From contig JAFLRN010000015.1 of NCBI GenBank assembly GCA_022511385.1, positions 1 to 52,030 on the forward strand: a stretch of DNA of 52,030 nt, in the 5' to 3' direction. The stretch comes from Acetatifactor sp. GTDB lineage: Bacteria > Bacillota > Clostridia > Lachnospirales > Lachnospiraceae. The notes below the pieces were generated by a model. That model was given only the letters and a program-made list of their open reading frames with translations, was not told where the DNA came from and searched no databases. Both the position numbers and the translations under genes were made by a program. Shown one piece after another: positions 7,855 through 17,657 of this stretch (within the stretch, counting starts at the first letter, position 1; every line of letters starts with the position of its first letter).

Positions 7855-8385
7855 TTATATAAAAGTGACATTCTTCTCCACACTGTACTCATGGGGCTCC
7901 TTGCTGACTGCCTTATGTCCCACTGCTATTGCAATCTCAAAATCATACCCCTCCGGGAATTTCAGTGCACTTGAGAAATACTCCTTCTTCTCTCCTGACA
8001 AAGCATCCTTGATACAGCCGATAATAAGGCTTCCAAGTCCCATACCCTCCGCCGCAAGGGCAATATTCTCCACCGCGATGCCTGAGTCAATTTTCCCCCA
8101 GGAAAAAGCCCTCTCTGAGCTTAAGAGCAGCACCACCGGCGCCTCGTAATAGAAATTGTGAGGGGCATCCTGAATTCCCCTGCCAAGATTCTTCTCATCT
8201 TCAATCTCCTTCAAGATCGGATGATCCCCATTTACCACAGTGATGTGGATCTCCTGCCTGTTGGTGGCGGTAGGTGCCTGTAAACCGGCCCGGATCAGGC
8301 AGTCCAATTCCTCTTTCGTCAGCTTCTCCTCCGTGTAACCCCGTGTGGAGCTTCTCTGCTCCATTGCCTTTAATATTTCGCTCAT
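7855..8385 (-). CDS. nitroreductase family protein
   Basis: 176 residues from the ATG at 8385 (AGGAGG with nine-base spacing); the frame extends upstream without a better start. The FMN-binding N-terminus reads RSSTRGYTEEKLTKEELDCLIRAGLQAPTATNRQ, the family hallmark, and VENIALAAEGMGLGSLIIGCI is the second core motif. Such enzymes bind FMN and reduce nitro compounds, quinones or related electron acceptors using NAD(P)H, acting in the cytosol as homodimers. The length is at the short end for the family. It lies alone between the 11-bp array and the terminator of the ATPase gene. Confidence 0.88.
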   Translation of the reverse strand: MSEILKAMEQRSSTRGYTEEKLTKEELDCLIRAGLQAPTATNRQEIHITVVNGDHPILKEIEDEKNLGRGIQDAPHNFYYEAPVVLLLSSERAFSWGKIDSGIAVENIALAAEGMGLGSLIIGCIKDALSGEKKEYFSSALKFPEGYDFEIAIAVGHKAVSKEPHEYSVEKNVTFI

Positions 8386-8562
8386 TTTCAACATCCTCCT
8401 TTTTCCAGATTTAATACAAATACATTCTAAAAGCATTCTTAATAAAGCATTCTTATTACATTCATAACGAACCGCTCCGCCTGCTTGACCTTAGTCACAT
8501 CCACTCATTCTGGCCCGTTCCTCAACAAGTTCAATATATCATGGTTTATTTTTCGTGTCAAA

Positions 8563-8590
8563 CAGGGCCATGGCCGCAGCCATGACCCTG
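8563..8590 (-). terminator. hairpin after the calcium ATPase gene
   Basis: A 12-bp stem with one mismatch (CAGGGCCATGGC against GCCATGACCCTG) and a 4-base loop lies 33 bp beyond the ATPase stop. On the minus strand it is followed by only a short T-rich stretch (TGTTTG), so it is either a weak intrinsic terminator or a 3'-end stabiliser. Confidence 0.55.
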
Positions 8591-8623
8591 ACTATCACCC
8601 CTATACTTATTATCCTCTTTCTC

Positions 8624-11338
8624 TCAGCCCCGTTCCTTCCCTCTCTCCGGTGCCGCTAAAAACAGCGTCATAAACTCATGAGCCAGCAGTGGCATTGCAG
8701 AAAGACCGATCAGTCGCAGCCATTCCTGCCCTGACAGGGAAGAGGTTCCAAAGGCCCCGATCAAAAACGGCACCTCCGTCACCGCAAACTGCAGCATAAA
8801 TCCCACTCCGCAGGCCAGGATCATCAGCTTATTCTCCAGATGGTTCATACGGAAAATCGACCTGTGAACATCCCGCATTCCCACCGCATGAAAGAGCTGG
8901 GACATGCCGAGCACCGTAAATGCATAGGTTTGGGCTTTGGCGAGCACATCCCCGTTTTGCAGCACATGGGATATCTGACCGATGCTGAGGGGCAGCCCCT
9001 GCATTCGTATCACCGCACAGGGCAGCATGAGAAAGGCCGTCAGGCTGATGACCGCGATCAGCGCTCCGTAAAAACAGGTGCAGGCCAGACCGCCCCGGGC
9101 AAACAGACTCTCCTTCGCCGTTCTGGGCTGCTGCTTCATCAGGCTCGTTCCGTCGTTTTTATCCACCCCCAACGCCAGCGCCGGCAAGGAATCGGTGATC
9201 AGGTTGATCCACAGGATATGGCTGGACTTTAAGGGCGAGGCCAGACCGCATATCACCGCAAGGAACATGGTGATAATCTCCCCCAGGTTGGAGGACAGCA
9301 GAAAGATCACCGATTTCCGGATATTCTCATATACCCCTCTGCCCTCCTCGATGGCCTTGCGGATGGTGGCAAAATTATCATCCGTCAAAATCATGTCCGA
9401 GGCCTGACGCGCCACGTCCGTTCCCGACATTCCCATGGCAATTCCAATATCAGCCTTTTTCAGGGAAGGAGCATCGTTTACCCCATCCCCGGTCATGGCC
9501 ACAATCTCCCCTCTCTGTTTAAAGCCGTCCACGATCCGCACCTTCTGGGCAGGCGACACCCTGGCAAAGACCCTCACATTCTCCAGACGTTCCCGGAGCG
9601 CCTCGTCGGAAAGCTGCTCCAGCTGTTCTCCTGTCAGACATTGCTCCGCCCGCTGTACGATCCCAAGCTGTTTTCCGATGGCAAAGGCGGTATCCACATG
9701 ATCTCCCGTGATCATCACCGTGGTGACGCCTGCCTCCTTAAAGTCGGCCACCGCCCTGGCTGCCTCCGGCCTTGCAGGATCCCGCATTCCCACCACACCT
9801 AGAAAGGTCAGCTGCTCTTCCTTGGGTTTGCTGCTCCCCAGACGCATGGCAATAGCCAGCGTCCGCAGGGCTTCTCCTGACATTTCCTCCACGGCCCGCC
9901 TAATCTTCTGACGATGGACATCCGTCATCCGCACAGGACCGAACGCTGTCTGTATCTGGGTACAATGCTTCAGCACCTCATCCGGCGCACCCTTGGTATA
10001 GCTGACCAGAGCCGACGCAGAGCTCGCAGCCCGCAGCTCCGCACCGGGCCGATACTGCCGTCTGTGCAGTGTTGTCATCATCTTCCGGTCAGAATCGAAG
10101 GATAACTCATCTACCCTTGGAAGGCTCTGCTCCAGTTCCCCCTTTTCCAGCCCCATTTCCGCTGTAAGATCCAAAAGCGCCAGCTCCGTGGGATCCCCGG
10201 TCCGGCTGCCGGGCACTGTAACAGCGTCGTTACACACTGTCATACCGTAAAAGAAATCCGCACATTCCTCCATGCGTACCTCTTTTGCAGGCTGCAGAGA
10301 ACCGTTGATATAGCACATTTCCACCGTCATGCGGTTCTGGGTCAGGGTACCCGTCTTGTCGGAGCAGACCACACTGACCGCCCCTAAGGTCTCCACCGAA
10401 GGCAGCCTGCGGACAATGGTATTCACCCGGACCATCCTGGTAACGCTCAGGGCCAGGCAGATGGTGACCACTGCCGGCAGTCCCTCAGGCACCGCAGCCA
10501 CCGCAAGACTGATGGCGGTGATCAGCATTTCGGGAATATTTCGCTGCTGCAGCACCGCGATGGCAAACAGCGCCGCACACAGCAGAAGGCTTAGCAGACT
10601 TAGGACCTTTCCCAACTCACCAAGACGCTTCTGAAGGGGTGTCATCTCCTCCTTTGCCTCCGTGATCATCGTGGCGATATGCCCCAGCTCCGTGTCCATA
10701 CCGGTGGCTGTGACAATACCCTCACCTCTGCCGTAGGTGACAATAGTTGACATATAGGCCATATTCCGCCTGTCTCCCAGTGGGAGTCTTACCCCTCCGC
10801 CCGCCACAAAGGCAGCATCCTTCTCCATAGGCACGGACTCTCCCGTCAGCGCGGACTCCTCAATCTTCAGATTGGAGGCTCCGGTCAACCGCATGTCAGC
10901 CGGTATCTGACAGCCTGCCTCAAGGTACACAAGGTCCCCCTTCACAAGCTCCGCCGCCGGAATCTCCATCCGTCTGCCGTCCCTGATGACCATGGCCTTG
11001 GGACTGGCCAGCTTCTTCAGGGACTCAAGCGCTCTTCTGGCTTTTCCCTCCTGCAGCATGCCCACAGCGGCGTTCAACACTACCACCACACCGATGATCA
11101 CAGCGTCACTGATCTCTCCCAAAAGGATTGAAACCACCGCCGCCACAATCAGCACATAGATCAGCGGATCGTTCAACTGCTCAAAAAAGGATTCAATGGG
11201 TGTCTTTTTCCGGGCTGTCTTCATCTCATTTCGCCCATCCCTCTTCAGCCGTCCTGCCGCTTCCGCTGTGCTCAGTCCCCTTTTGGCATCTGTTTTTAAT
11301 TCCTCTGTGGTCTGCTGTATGCTATACTGTTCAAACAC
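8624..11338 (-). CDS. P-type calcium-transporting ATPase (SERCA-like)
   Basis: 904 residues from a GTG at 11338 that has GGGAGG seven bases upstream; the longer open frame (to 11569) has no ribosome binding site and adds 77 residues foreign to the family. Domain order is the P2A plan: N-terminal cation-ATPase segment, M1-M2, actuator domain with LTGES (about 163-167), M3-M4 with PEGLP (about 284-288), phosphorylation motif SDKTGTLT (about 325), nucleotide domain, hinge [10 protein letters not shown], then M5-M10. M5 has NLGE and M6 has NLITDSLPA, matching SERCA calcium ligands. It should export Ca2+ across the membrane using ATP. It is monocistronic, with its own promoter candidate upstream. 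Confidence 0.93.
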   Translation of the reverse strand: MFEQYSIQQTTEELKTDAKRGLSTAEAAGRLKRDGRNEMKTARKKTPIESFFEQLNDPLIYVLIVAAVVSILLGEISDAVIIGVVVVLNAAVGMLQEGKARRALESLKKLASPKAMVIRDGRRMEIPAAELVKGDLVYLEAGCQIPADMRLTGASNLKIEESALTGESVPMEKDAAFVAGGGVRLPLGDRRNMAYMSTIVTYGRGEGIVTATGMDTELGHIATMITEAKEEMTPLQKRLGELGKVLSLLSLLLCAALFAIAVLQQRNIPEMLITAISLAVAAVPEGLPAVVTICLALSVTRMVRVNTIVRRLPSVETLGAVSVVCSDKTGTLTQNRMTVEMCYINGSLQPAKEVRMEECADFFYGMTVCNDAVTVPGSRTGDPTELALLDLTAEMGLEKGELEQSLPRVDELSFDSDRKMMTTLHRRQYRPGAELRAASSASALVSYTKGAPDEVLKHCTQIQTAFGPVRMTDVHRQKIRRAVEEMSGEALRTLAIAMRLGSSKPKEEQLTFLGVVGMRDPARPEAARAVADFKEAGVTTVMITGDHVDTAFAIGKQLGIVQRAEQCLTGEQLEQLSDEALRERLENVRVFARVSPAQKVRIVDGFKQRGEIVAMTGDGVNDAPSLKKADIGIAMGMSGTDVARQASDMILTDDNFATIRKAIEEGRGVYENIRKSVIFLLSSNLGEIITMFLAVICGLASPLKSSHILWINLITDSLPALALGVDKNDGTSLMKQQPRTAKESLFARGGLACTCFYGALIAVISLTAFLMLPCAVIRMQGLPLSIGQISHVLQNGDVLAKAQTYAFTVLGMSQLFHAVGMRDVHRSIFRMNHLENKLMILACGVGFMLQFAVTEVPFLIGAFGTSSLSGQEWLRLIGLSAMPLLAHEFMTLFLAAPERGKERG

Positions 11339-11454
11339 GAAAAATCCTCCCAAAGGTTGTCTGCATTGCATTCTATGCCCTCGGGAGGGAAAGTATGTCC
11401 GAAACACGATATTATAAGAATAATACTTGCCAGATGATATCCCAAACACAACAA

Positions 11455-11484
11455 AATATAAAATGCGCATGGCGTATAAGTCAA
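11455..11484 (-). promoter_or_regulatory. putative sigma-A promoter for the ATPase gene
   Basis: On the minus strand TTGACT (11484-11479) and TATATT (11460-11455) are separated by 18 bp, about 117 bp before the GTG. The 234-bp gap between the ATPase and the transporter gene otherwise holds small hairpins close to 11573 and no gene. Confidence 0.45.
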
Positions 11485-11572
11485 CTTTTTCTTGATGTAT
11501 ATGCCTGATTCCATCGGAAAGCATGAGAAAGCCGATACCTGCCAGCTTGGCATTGTCGGCTTCCGACATTTC

Positions 11573-13384
11573 TCAAGAATTACTGAACAACAGCTTTGTA
11601 TATTCTTCCTTAGGATCACGAAAGATCTCCTCTGTATCCCCAATTTCAATAATCTCCCCATCCTTCATCACCATGATCCTATCGCACATTTTGTAGACCA
11701 CGTTGATGTCATGGGAGATAAACAGATAAGCCAGCTTCATTTCCTGCTGGAGCTTCTGCATCAGCTCCATGATTTGGGCCTGGATGGTCACGTCAAGAGC
11801 CGACACAGGCTCATCCGCAATGATAAAGCCGGGATTGGTAATCAGGGCCTGGGCAATGCTGACCCTTTGTCTCTGGCCGCCGGAAAGCTGTGAGGGTTTT
11901 CTGTGAAAATACTGGTCTTTCATGCCCACCCGATGAAGCATATCGTAGGCTGCTGCTTCCATGTCAGCCTTTGACATGACAAGGGATGCGTCGATCGCGC
12001 CCCGGGCCCGCAAGGGCTCCTGGAGCAGCCAGCCCACGGTCTTTGTGGGATTTAAGCTGCTGTATGGATCCTGAAAGATCATCTGTGGCCGCACAGTGTT
12101 GTGGACCACCTGACCTTCAATATCACGTATCATTCCCAGCATGGCCTTGGAGAGAGTCGTCTTTCCGCAACCGCTCTCGCCCACCAGACCCAGACTCTCG
12201 CCGGGATAAAGTGCAAAATCCGCTCCTTTCACCACACAGTTTCGACGCTTGCGGCCAAAGAGGCTGTTGCTGCCGTCCTGGTAGTATACGGAAAGGTCTC
12301 GCACCTGGACCACAGGGGCTATAGACGCGGGCTGTGTTAATACAGGCTGTGTGGATGCTGACTGCATTGCTTCTGAGTTTGCTATTTCTGGCTTAGCTGC
12401 TTCTGAATTAGCTGCTTCTGAATTAGCTGCTTCTGACTGGGCTGTTTCTGACTTAGGTGCTTCTGGCTTAGCAGTTTCTAACGGAGCTGCTTCTGTCACC
12501 GCATGATTTTCTGCTATCAATACGCCCCTGTGGGATATATTCGTAGCTCCTGACGTCATTACAGGCTCATCTATGCCTGTAGCAAGGTTCAGAGCCTTAT
12601 GCTTTTTCACTCGGGATGGCACCGCTTCAATAAGCTTTCTGGTGTAGTCCTGGGCAGGATTCTCAAAAATCTGCTCCGTCTCCCCCTGCTCCACCACACA
12701 TCCGTCCTTCATCACTGCAACCCGATGACACAGCTTTCTCGCCAGATTCAGATCATGGGTGATGAAAAGCATGGCATTCTTCTGCTTCTCGTTGATTTCC
12801 CGAAGCAGGGCAATGATCTGATTCTGAATGGTCACATCCAAAGCTGTTGTGGGTTCGTCAGCCACCAGCAGACGGGGCTTCAGTATGACAGCCATGGCGA
12901 TCATCACTCTCTGCCGCATGCCGCCGGAGAGCTGGTGGGGGTAGCTTGAATATACCTTGTCCCCTTCCTTAAGGCCTACCGCCTGAAAGCTCTCCAAAAC
13001 CTTTTCCTTCCTTTCGTCAGGAGTGAGCTTCGTGTGGAGCCTCAGCACCTCGTCCACCTGTCTGCCCACTCTCTGGGTAGGATTCAGGGAAGTCATTGGC
13101 TCCTGAAAGATCATGGACATCTGGTCGCCCTGATAGCTGCGGTACAATACCTTATCGCGGGGCTTTCCCGCCTCCAGTAGTGTGACATCGTCAAATAGTA
13201 TGCGTCCTGACGTGACGCGGGCAGTCTCGGAGACGAGCCCCATCAGCGTCAGTGCGGTCACGGATTTTCCACAGCCGGACTCGCCCACAACGCCCAGGAT
13301 CTCCCCATCTCTCAATTCTAATGTCACATTTTTTACGACCTCCGGGCCGTCAAAGGCTACGGAGAGGTTTTCTATCCTGATCAT
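11573..13384 (-). CDS. peptide ABC transporter, fused double ATP-binding subunit (DppD-DppF type)
   Basis: 603 residues with two complete ABC domains. The first has Walker [13 protein letters not shown], signature LSGGMRQR, Walker [13 protein letters not shown] and H-loop FITHDLN. The second has [31 protein letters not shown] and FISHDIN. Both carry the Opp/Dpp-type extension after the H-loop. They are joined by a linker at residues about 295-345 built of degenerate pentapeptides ([15 protein letters not shown]). Most peptide transporters have two separate proteins; fused forms such as GsiA and YejF are known. The start overlaps the stop of the permease gene by four bases, so it is the last gene of the operon. 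Confidence 0.92.
   Translation of the reverse strand: MIRIENLSVAFDGPEVVKNVTLELRDGEILGVVGESGCGKSVTALTLMGLVSETARVTSGRILFDDVTLLEAGKPRDKVLYRSYQGDQMSMIFQEPMTSLNPTQRVGRQVDEVLRLHTKLTPDERKEKVLESFQAVGLKEGDKVYSSYPHQLSGGMRQRVMIAMAVILKPRLLVADEPTTALDVTIQNQIIALLREINEKQKNAMLFITHDLNLARKLCHRVAVMKDGCVVEQGETEQIFENPAQDYTRKLIEAVPSRVKKHKALNLATGIDEPVMTSGATNISHRGVLIAENHAVTEAAPLETAKPEAPKSETAQSEAANSEAANSEAAKPEIANSEAMQSASTQPVLTQPASIAPVVQVRDLSVYYQDGSNSLFGRKRRNCVVKGADFALYPGESLGLVGESGCGKTTLSKAMLGMIRDIEGQVVHNTVRPQMIFQDPYSSLNPTKTVGWLLQEPLRARGAIDASLVMSKADMEAAAYDMLHRVGMKDQYFHRKPSQLSGGQRQRVSIAQALITNPGFIIADEPVSALDVTIQAQIMELMQKLQQEMKLAYLFISHDINVVYKMCDRIMVMKDGEIIEIGDTEEIFRDPKEEYTKLLFSNS
12371..12500 (-). repeat. 15-bp repeat coding the linker between the two ABC domains
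   Basis: The pentamer TTCTG or a close variant recurs every 15 bp at 12371, 12386, 12401, 12416, 12431, 12446, 12461, 12476 and 12491: nine units with an exact period. In the protein this gives an Ala/Ser/Glu pentapeptide repeat. The unit is in frame, so changes in copy number would only lengthen or shorten the linker. Confidence 0.85.
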
Positions 13385-14193
13385 TCGCCGAGCCTCCTGA
13401 TTCCTTCACTGAACAGAGAAAATCCCAACACGATCCACACAATGGTAAGCCCCGGAGCCAGGGCGTACCAAGGTGCGGACTGGAGATATCCCTGTGCATC
13501 CGAGAGCATATTGCCAAGGCTTGCATCCGGGGGCTGTACGCCAATTCCAAGGTAACTCATGCCAGATTCCGCCAGTATGGCATTGTTCAGACCAATCATC
13601 ACGGATACCCAAAATACGGGAAGGATGTTGGGCAGAATATGCACAAAAAGTATTCTCAGCCTTCCCACACCCATCAGTCTGGCACGCTTGATATAGTCGG
13701 CATCACGCAGGCGCATGTATTCGCTGCGGACAATACGCACATAGCTGGGCGTGAACACGATGCCCAGAGATAGGATCAGATTCTGTCTGCCGTTTCCAAG
13801 GACGCTGATGACGACCAGGGCCAGAAGGATGCTGGGGAAACCGTTGAGAGCGTCGGTGAATCGCATGACCAGTTCATCTATGATGCCGCCGAAGTAGCCG
13901 GTGAGGGCGCCAAGCAGGATGCCGATGAAGGCAGAAATCAGAACTACCAGTGTACTGATGAGGATGGTTGTGCCCATGCCCTGCATGACCCGGGAGAAGA
14001 TGTCGCGGCCGAAGTTGTCTGTGCCGAAGAGATGGCTCAGGGTGGGGGAGCTGAAGCGTTCTGCGGACATGGCGGTGGGGCTGTAGGGAGTCCAAAAGAA
14101 ACCGAGGAGTCCCAGCAGCACAGCTAAGCCGGTCATGATCAGGCCGGCGAGGAAGTATTTGTTCCATTTTAGGCTGGGGGTGTTGGGCATCAT
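13381..14193 (-). CDS. peptide ABC transporter permease (DppC/OppC type)
   Basis: 270 residues; two adjacent ATGs (14193 and 14190) follow AAGGAG. It has about six membrane segments and the N-terminal OppC motif (FSSPTLSHLFGTDNFGRDIFSR). The EAA loop that docks on the ATPase reads YIKRARLMGVGRLRILFVHILPN. The C-terminal PPDASLGNMLSDAQ motif is characteristic of DppC/OppC permeases. It forms the transmembrane channel together with the DppB homologue. Unusually, the two permease genes are 697 bp apart instead of being adjacent, because the inverted element lies between them. Confidence 0.92.
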   Translation of the reverse strand: MMPNTPSLKWNKYFLAGLIMTGLAVLLGLLGFFWTPYSPTAMSAERFSSPTLSHLFGTDNFGRDIFSRVMQGMGTTILISTLVVLISAFIGILLGALTGYFGGIIDELVMRFTDALNGFPSILLALVVISVLGNGRQNLILSLGIVFTPSYVRIVRSEYMRLRDADYIKRARLMGVGRLRILFVHILPNILPVFWVSVMIGLNNAILAESGMSYLGIGVQPPDASLGNMLSDAQGYLQSAPWYALAPGLTIVWIVLGFSLFSEGIRRLGE

Positions 14194-14269
14194 GCCTTCT
14201 GGGCTCCTTTCTGTTGTAGAGTATGGTTATTTCTGACAATTCTAGTGTTTGGTTAAGATGGAGCGGCAG

Positions 14270-14455
14270 GGAGTGCGAGTCGTATGTTGCTGACTTAGTG
14301 ACGTCTCGCCGCCTACCGGCCATTGCTCTTCGGCGGACGCGCTTCCGCTCGGTTCGGAACGTAACGGTACTAAGCTCGAAAGTACCTCGCTAAGTACCGA
14401 CGTCCCTCAAACGGTCCGCCGAAGAGCAACGTCCGGTCTCGGCGAGGCTGTTTTT
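14270..14455 (+). repeat. structured repeat element, copy A
   Basis: This copy folds into a long hairpin: TTGCTCTTCGGCGGAC at 14323-14338 pairs perfectly with 14414-14429, flanked by weaker outer pairing (CTCGCCG with CGGCGAG). An inner hairpin pairs GGTACTAAGC with GCTAAGTACC (one mismatch). The loop region is almost identical to that of copy B, whereas the stem differs in sequence but still pairs. The boundaries are approximate. Confidence 0.75.
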
Positions 14456-14474
14456 CCGCATATGTAGGACAGGC

Positions 14475-14618
14475 TCCGCGCAATGACTGACATAACGGCA
14501 ATGGACTCCGCCAGCAATGACTAAGATACTTGCAATGACCAATATGCCGCTAATGGGAAAACGACTGCAATGGCTGCTCCGCGCAATGGCATCGGCCAAT
14601 GCAGCCCATATGGGCTGC
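14475..14618. repeat. spacer of the inverted element with a 17-bp periodicity and an 18-bp palindrome
   Basis: AATG recurs at 14482, 14500, 14516, 14534, 14552, 14569, 14585 and 14598, intervals 18, 16, 18, 18, 17, 16 and 13, usually as GCAATGR. It ends with the perfect palindrome GCAGCCCATATGGGCTGC at 14601-14618. No gene is visible here. Confidence 0.65.
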
Positions 14619-14639
14619 GCGGCCTCTTAAACTGCTATA

Positions 14640-14830
14640 GACAGCTCTGCCCGAGACCGGGCGGCGTTCTCTTGCGGAACGTTTGAGGGACGTCGGTACT
14701 TAGCGAGGTACTGTCGAGCTTAGTACCGCTACGTTCCGAACCGAGCGGGAGCGTGTCCGCAAGAGAATGCCGCCCGGTAGGCGGGCAGAGCGTCACTCAG
14801 TCCGCAACCTCCACTCGCTTCGCTACACTC
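14640..14830 (-). repeat. structured repeat element, copy B (inverted)
   Basis: The reverse complement of this stretch aligns with copy A over most of its length, including the core GGTTCGGAACGTA, GGTACTAAGCTCGA and AAGTACCGACGTCCCTCAAA. Its own stem is GGCGTTCTCTTGCGGA (14663-14678) against 14756-14771 with one G-T pair. It lies in opposite orientation to copy A, so the two could also pair with each other across the spacer. Confidence 0.75.
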
Positions 14831-14890
14831 CGCACTAACTTCCACCCAAGTCCAATACACCCTCAAACCAATCCAACAACAATCCCGCAC

Positions 14891-15850
14891 CTACTTCTCA
14901 CTAATCCGCGGATCAATCACCCGATACAATATATCCACCAAAAAATACACAAAAATAACCACAAACGTAATATACAAGATCAAAATCTCCACCACCGGGA
15001 AATCCCTGTTATTAATCGAACTGATCAACAACCTCCCAATCCCCGGCAGTCCAAACACCTGCTCGATCACGATACTGCCCGCCACGATCTCCGCAATGAT
15101 CATCCCAAGAAAGGTAACAACCGGCATCAAGGCATTCCTCAGCACATGCCCGTACATCACACGCCGCTTCGTGCATCCCTTCCCATAGGCTGTCCGCACA
15201 TAATCAGCCCCAAACTCCGTCAGCATGGAATTGCGCAGAAACCGGGCCGTCATGGCAATCTTCGGAATGGCGATGGACAACGCCGGGAACAACAGGTAGC
15301 CGATAAAGCCTGTAAAGCTTTGTTTGTAGCTCACATAGCCGCCGGGTGCAAACAGCCTGAACACGATGCCGAAGAGATATGTGATGAGAATCCCCAAAAA
15401 GAAAGAGGGAATGGCCATGGCGGTCTGGGTAGCCACGCCCAGCGACACATCCAGAAAGCGGCTGCTGCTCTTTGCCCACAACACCCCCAGAGGGATTGAC
15501 ACCACCACGATCAGAACCAGCGACAGCGCCGCCAGCCATAAGGTCACGGGCAGCTTGTCGCCGATCAACTCCGTCACCGGCATCATTTCGTTCATGTTTT
15601 TGGAATAGCGGTAGCTGACGCCGAGGTCTCCCCGGAGCACGTCTGCTGCCCAATGAAAATACCGCACCACGGGCGGGTCGTTTAGTCCCAGTTCTTCCCG
15701 AAGCTGTTCCTCCCTCTCGGGAGTCGCTTCCGTTCCCAGTATGGACGTGACTACGTCGCCGGGAATGATCTGAAAGGCCAGGAAAGCGGCCGCGGAGACA
15801 AGAAACAATGTCATAATGAGAGTGATTATTTTTTTACCTAAGTATCTCAC
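14891..15850 (-). CDS. peptide ABC transporter permease (DppB/OppB type)
   Basis: 319 residues. The N-terminus MRYLGKKIITLIMTLFLVSAAAFLAFQIIPGD is the typical first membrane helix of DppB/OppB, and the periplasmic loop has LGLNDPPVVRYFHWAADVLRGDLGVSYRY. The EAA loop is DYVRTAYGKGCTKRRVMYGHVLRNALMPV, and the C-terminal FGLPGIGRLLISSINNRDFPVVE motif is diagnostic. It lies 139 bp downstream of the binding protein. The next operon gene (DppC type) follows only after the 697-bp inverted element. Confidence 0.93.
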   Translation of the reverse strand: MRYLGKKIITLIMTLFLVSAAAFLAFQIIPGDVVTSILGTEATPEREEQLREELGLNDPPVVRYFHWAADVLRGDLGVSYRYSKNMNEMMPVTELIGDKLPVTLWLAALSLVLIVVVSIPLGVLWAKSSSRFLDVSLGVATQTAMAIPSFFLGILITYLFGIVFRLFAPGGYVSYKQSFTGFIGYLLFPALSIAIPKIAMTARFLRNSMLTEFGADYVRTAYGKGCTKRRVMYGHVLRNALMPVVTFLGMIIAEIVAGSIVIEQVFGLPGIGRLLISSINNRDFPVVEILILYITFVVIFVYFLVDILYRVIDPRISEK

Positions 15851-15989
15851 GCTGCCGCCTCCTTTCCCTTCCTAATTTTTTTCACTACTCTTACGGAACC
15901 TTCTCCGTTCTCTGCAGAATCGTAGAGCTTAGTTCTCCGCAGAATTGAAAAGTGTCGTATCTCTGGCTACATTGGTTCTCTGAAATGCA

Positions 15990-17519
15990 CTACTCCACCA
16001 CATACACCGTGCTCATATCCTGCACATAGATGGGATAGAACTTGTAGCCTGCCAGCCTGTTGCTGATGGCTGTCATGTTGCCGGGCACCATGATAAATGC
16101 CGTGGCCGCATCGTCCACCAGAAGCTGCTGCAGCTGCTTGTAATAGCCCGCTTTTTCATTCAGGTCCAGTGCCGCCTGAGCCTTCCGATAGACCTCATCA
16201 TACTCCGCATTGGAATAATTGATGAAATTCTTGGAGGATGTGGTTTCGAACCTGTTCAGCATATACCCCGGTGTCTGGTCGCAGGTGACGCCACTGATGG
16301 TGGCGGTGTACTGGCGTCCGTTGTAAATGTCGTTCAGCCAGGTATTCCACTCCACTGCATTGATGCTGGCATTGATGCCCACTGCCTTCAGCTGCTCCAC
16401 AATGACCTCGCCGGTCTGCATGTGGAACTCGTAATTGGAGGGGATGTCAATCACAAGGTCAAAACCGTTGGGATAACCTGCCTCTGTCAGCAGCTCCTTC
16501 GCCTTCTCCACATTCGCGCCAGTTCCATAGACATTGTTCAGATCCTTGTAGTAATCCGCCAGCGTGGGCAGCATGGCAGAGCCAATCAGGGAACCGGTGC
16601 CGCCGCCAACAAAATCATTGATCTGATCCTTGTCAAGGGCATACAAAATTGCCTGACGCACCAGCACATTGTCCAAGGGCTCTACTGCATTGTTCAAAAA
16701 CAGTGCCTGCACCACATTGGAAGGGGACGCGATCACCTGATGGGTGTTTCCGCTCTTCAGCGCCTGGGCCTGGGAATCGGTCAGGTAGGGATAGATGTCA
16801 ATGGTGCCGCCCTGCAGCTCCATGAGCGCGGTCTCCGCGCTGCCAACAATCTTGAAATTGACCTCATCCAGGTAAGGCAGACCCTCCTGCCAGTAGTCGG
16901 GGTTCTTCTTCACCACGATCCCAACCTGGGGCGTGTAGGAAACAAAAGAAAACGGTCCCGTTCCAACAGGATCCGCCCCTTCCTCCTCACCGCTGCCGGC
17001 GGGGATGATGGCTGCCACAAAGCTGTAGATCAGCTCCGTGTTGGCACTTCCCACTGTCACCTGAACCGTCTTTTCGTCCAATATGTCTACACTGGTAATA
17101 CCGCCCTTGTCGGTGCCCAGAGTAGAGATCAGTGCCGTGCCGTCCAACAGTCCTGAAGCTCTCTCCAGAGAGTATTTCACATCCTCAGCTGTCACAACAT
17201 TGCCATTGTGGAACTTCACATTTTCCCTCAGGGTGAAGGTGTAAACCAATCCATCCTCGGAAATTGTGTAGTCACTGGCTACCGCACCGATCAGGTTGCC
17301 GTTTTCATCAGACTTTACCAAGCCTTCGAAAATGTTGAATAAAATTTCCTTAGTTCCTGCCGCCGTTGCTAAATGAGGGTCAAGACTGTCGATATCCTGT
17401 TGTATTCCTACAACAGAGGAATTATCCCCCGAAGACTCTCCTGTGCCGTCTGCGCATCCGCCCAGTACAGCCATTGTCAGAAGCGCCGTAAAAAGTAAAC
17501 CGCAAAGTTTCTTTTTCAT
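15990..17519 (-). CDS. peptide ABC transporter substrate-binding lipoprotein (SBP_bac_5)
   Basis: 509 residues with a lipoprotein signal (MKKKLCGLLFTALLTMAVLGGC, Cys22). The fold is family 5: QQDIDSLDPHLATAAGTKEILFNIFEGLVK at the mature N-terminus, VKFHNGNVVTAEDVKYSLER, a VGTGPFSFVSY strand, and VRQAILYALDKDQI. It captures an oligopeptide or related ligand outside the cell for the two permeases and the fused ATPase encoded next. The ATG is preceded by GAGGAG with ten-base spacing, and a good promoter lies 56-83 bp upstream, so this is the first gene of the operon. Confidence 0.93.
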   Translation of the reverse strand: MKKKLCGLLFTALLTMAVLGGCADGTGESSGDNSSVVGIQQDIDSLDPHLATAAGTKEILFNIFEGLVKSDENGNLIGAVASDYTISEDGLVYTFTLRENVKFHNGNVVTAEDVKYSLERASGLLDGTALISTLGTDKGGITSVDILDEKTVQVTVGSANTELIYSFVAAIIPAGSGEEEGADPVGTGPFSFVSYTPQVGIVVKKNPDYWQEGLPYLDEVNFKIVGSAETALMELQGGTIDIYPYLTDSQAQALKSGNTHQVIASPSNVVQALFLNNAVEPLDNVLVRQAILYALDKDQINDFVGGGTGSLIGSAMLPTLADYYKDLNNVYGTGANVEKAKELLTEAGYPNGFDLVIDIPSNYEFHMQTGEVIVEQLKAVGINASINAVEWNTWLNDIYNGRQYTATISGVTCDQTPGYMLNRFETTSSKNFINYSNAEYDEVYRKAQAALDLNEKAGYYKQLQQLLVDDAATAFIMVPGNMTAISNRLAGYKFYPIYVQDMSTVYVVE

Positions 17520-17574
17520 AATTGCTCTTCTCCTCTTCGATTTATAAATCTCTCATTATTCTATTGTCTTCCCC

Positions 17575-17602
17575 ATTTTATCACAGAATATAGGTATTGC
17601 AA
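17575..17602 (-). promoter_or_regulatory. sigma-A-like promoter of the peptide transporter operon
   Basis: On the minus strand TTGCAA (17602-17597) and TAAAAT (17580-17575) are 16 bp apart in AT-rich DNA, about 55 bp before the start of the substrate-binding protein gene. Confidence 0.55.
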
Positions 17603-17657
17603 GTTTTTTCTAAAAAACAATTCATAGAATTTTGGCTTTTACTTAAGGCTGTCTTGT

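Noticed and set aside
11339..11569. 77-residue N-terminal extension of the calcium ATPase
   Set aside because: No ribosome binding site, no family similarity, and a GTG with GGGAGG gives the normal length.
11339..11572. yybP-ykoY (Mn2+) riboswitch before the P-type ATPase
   Set aside because: The leader has small hairpins but not the conserved loop sequences of that motif.
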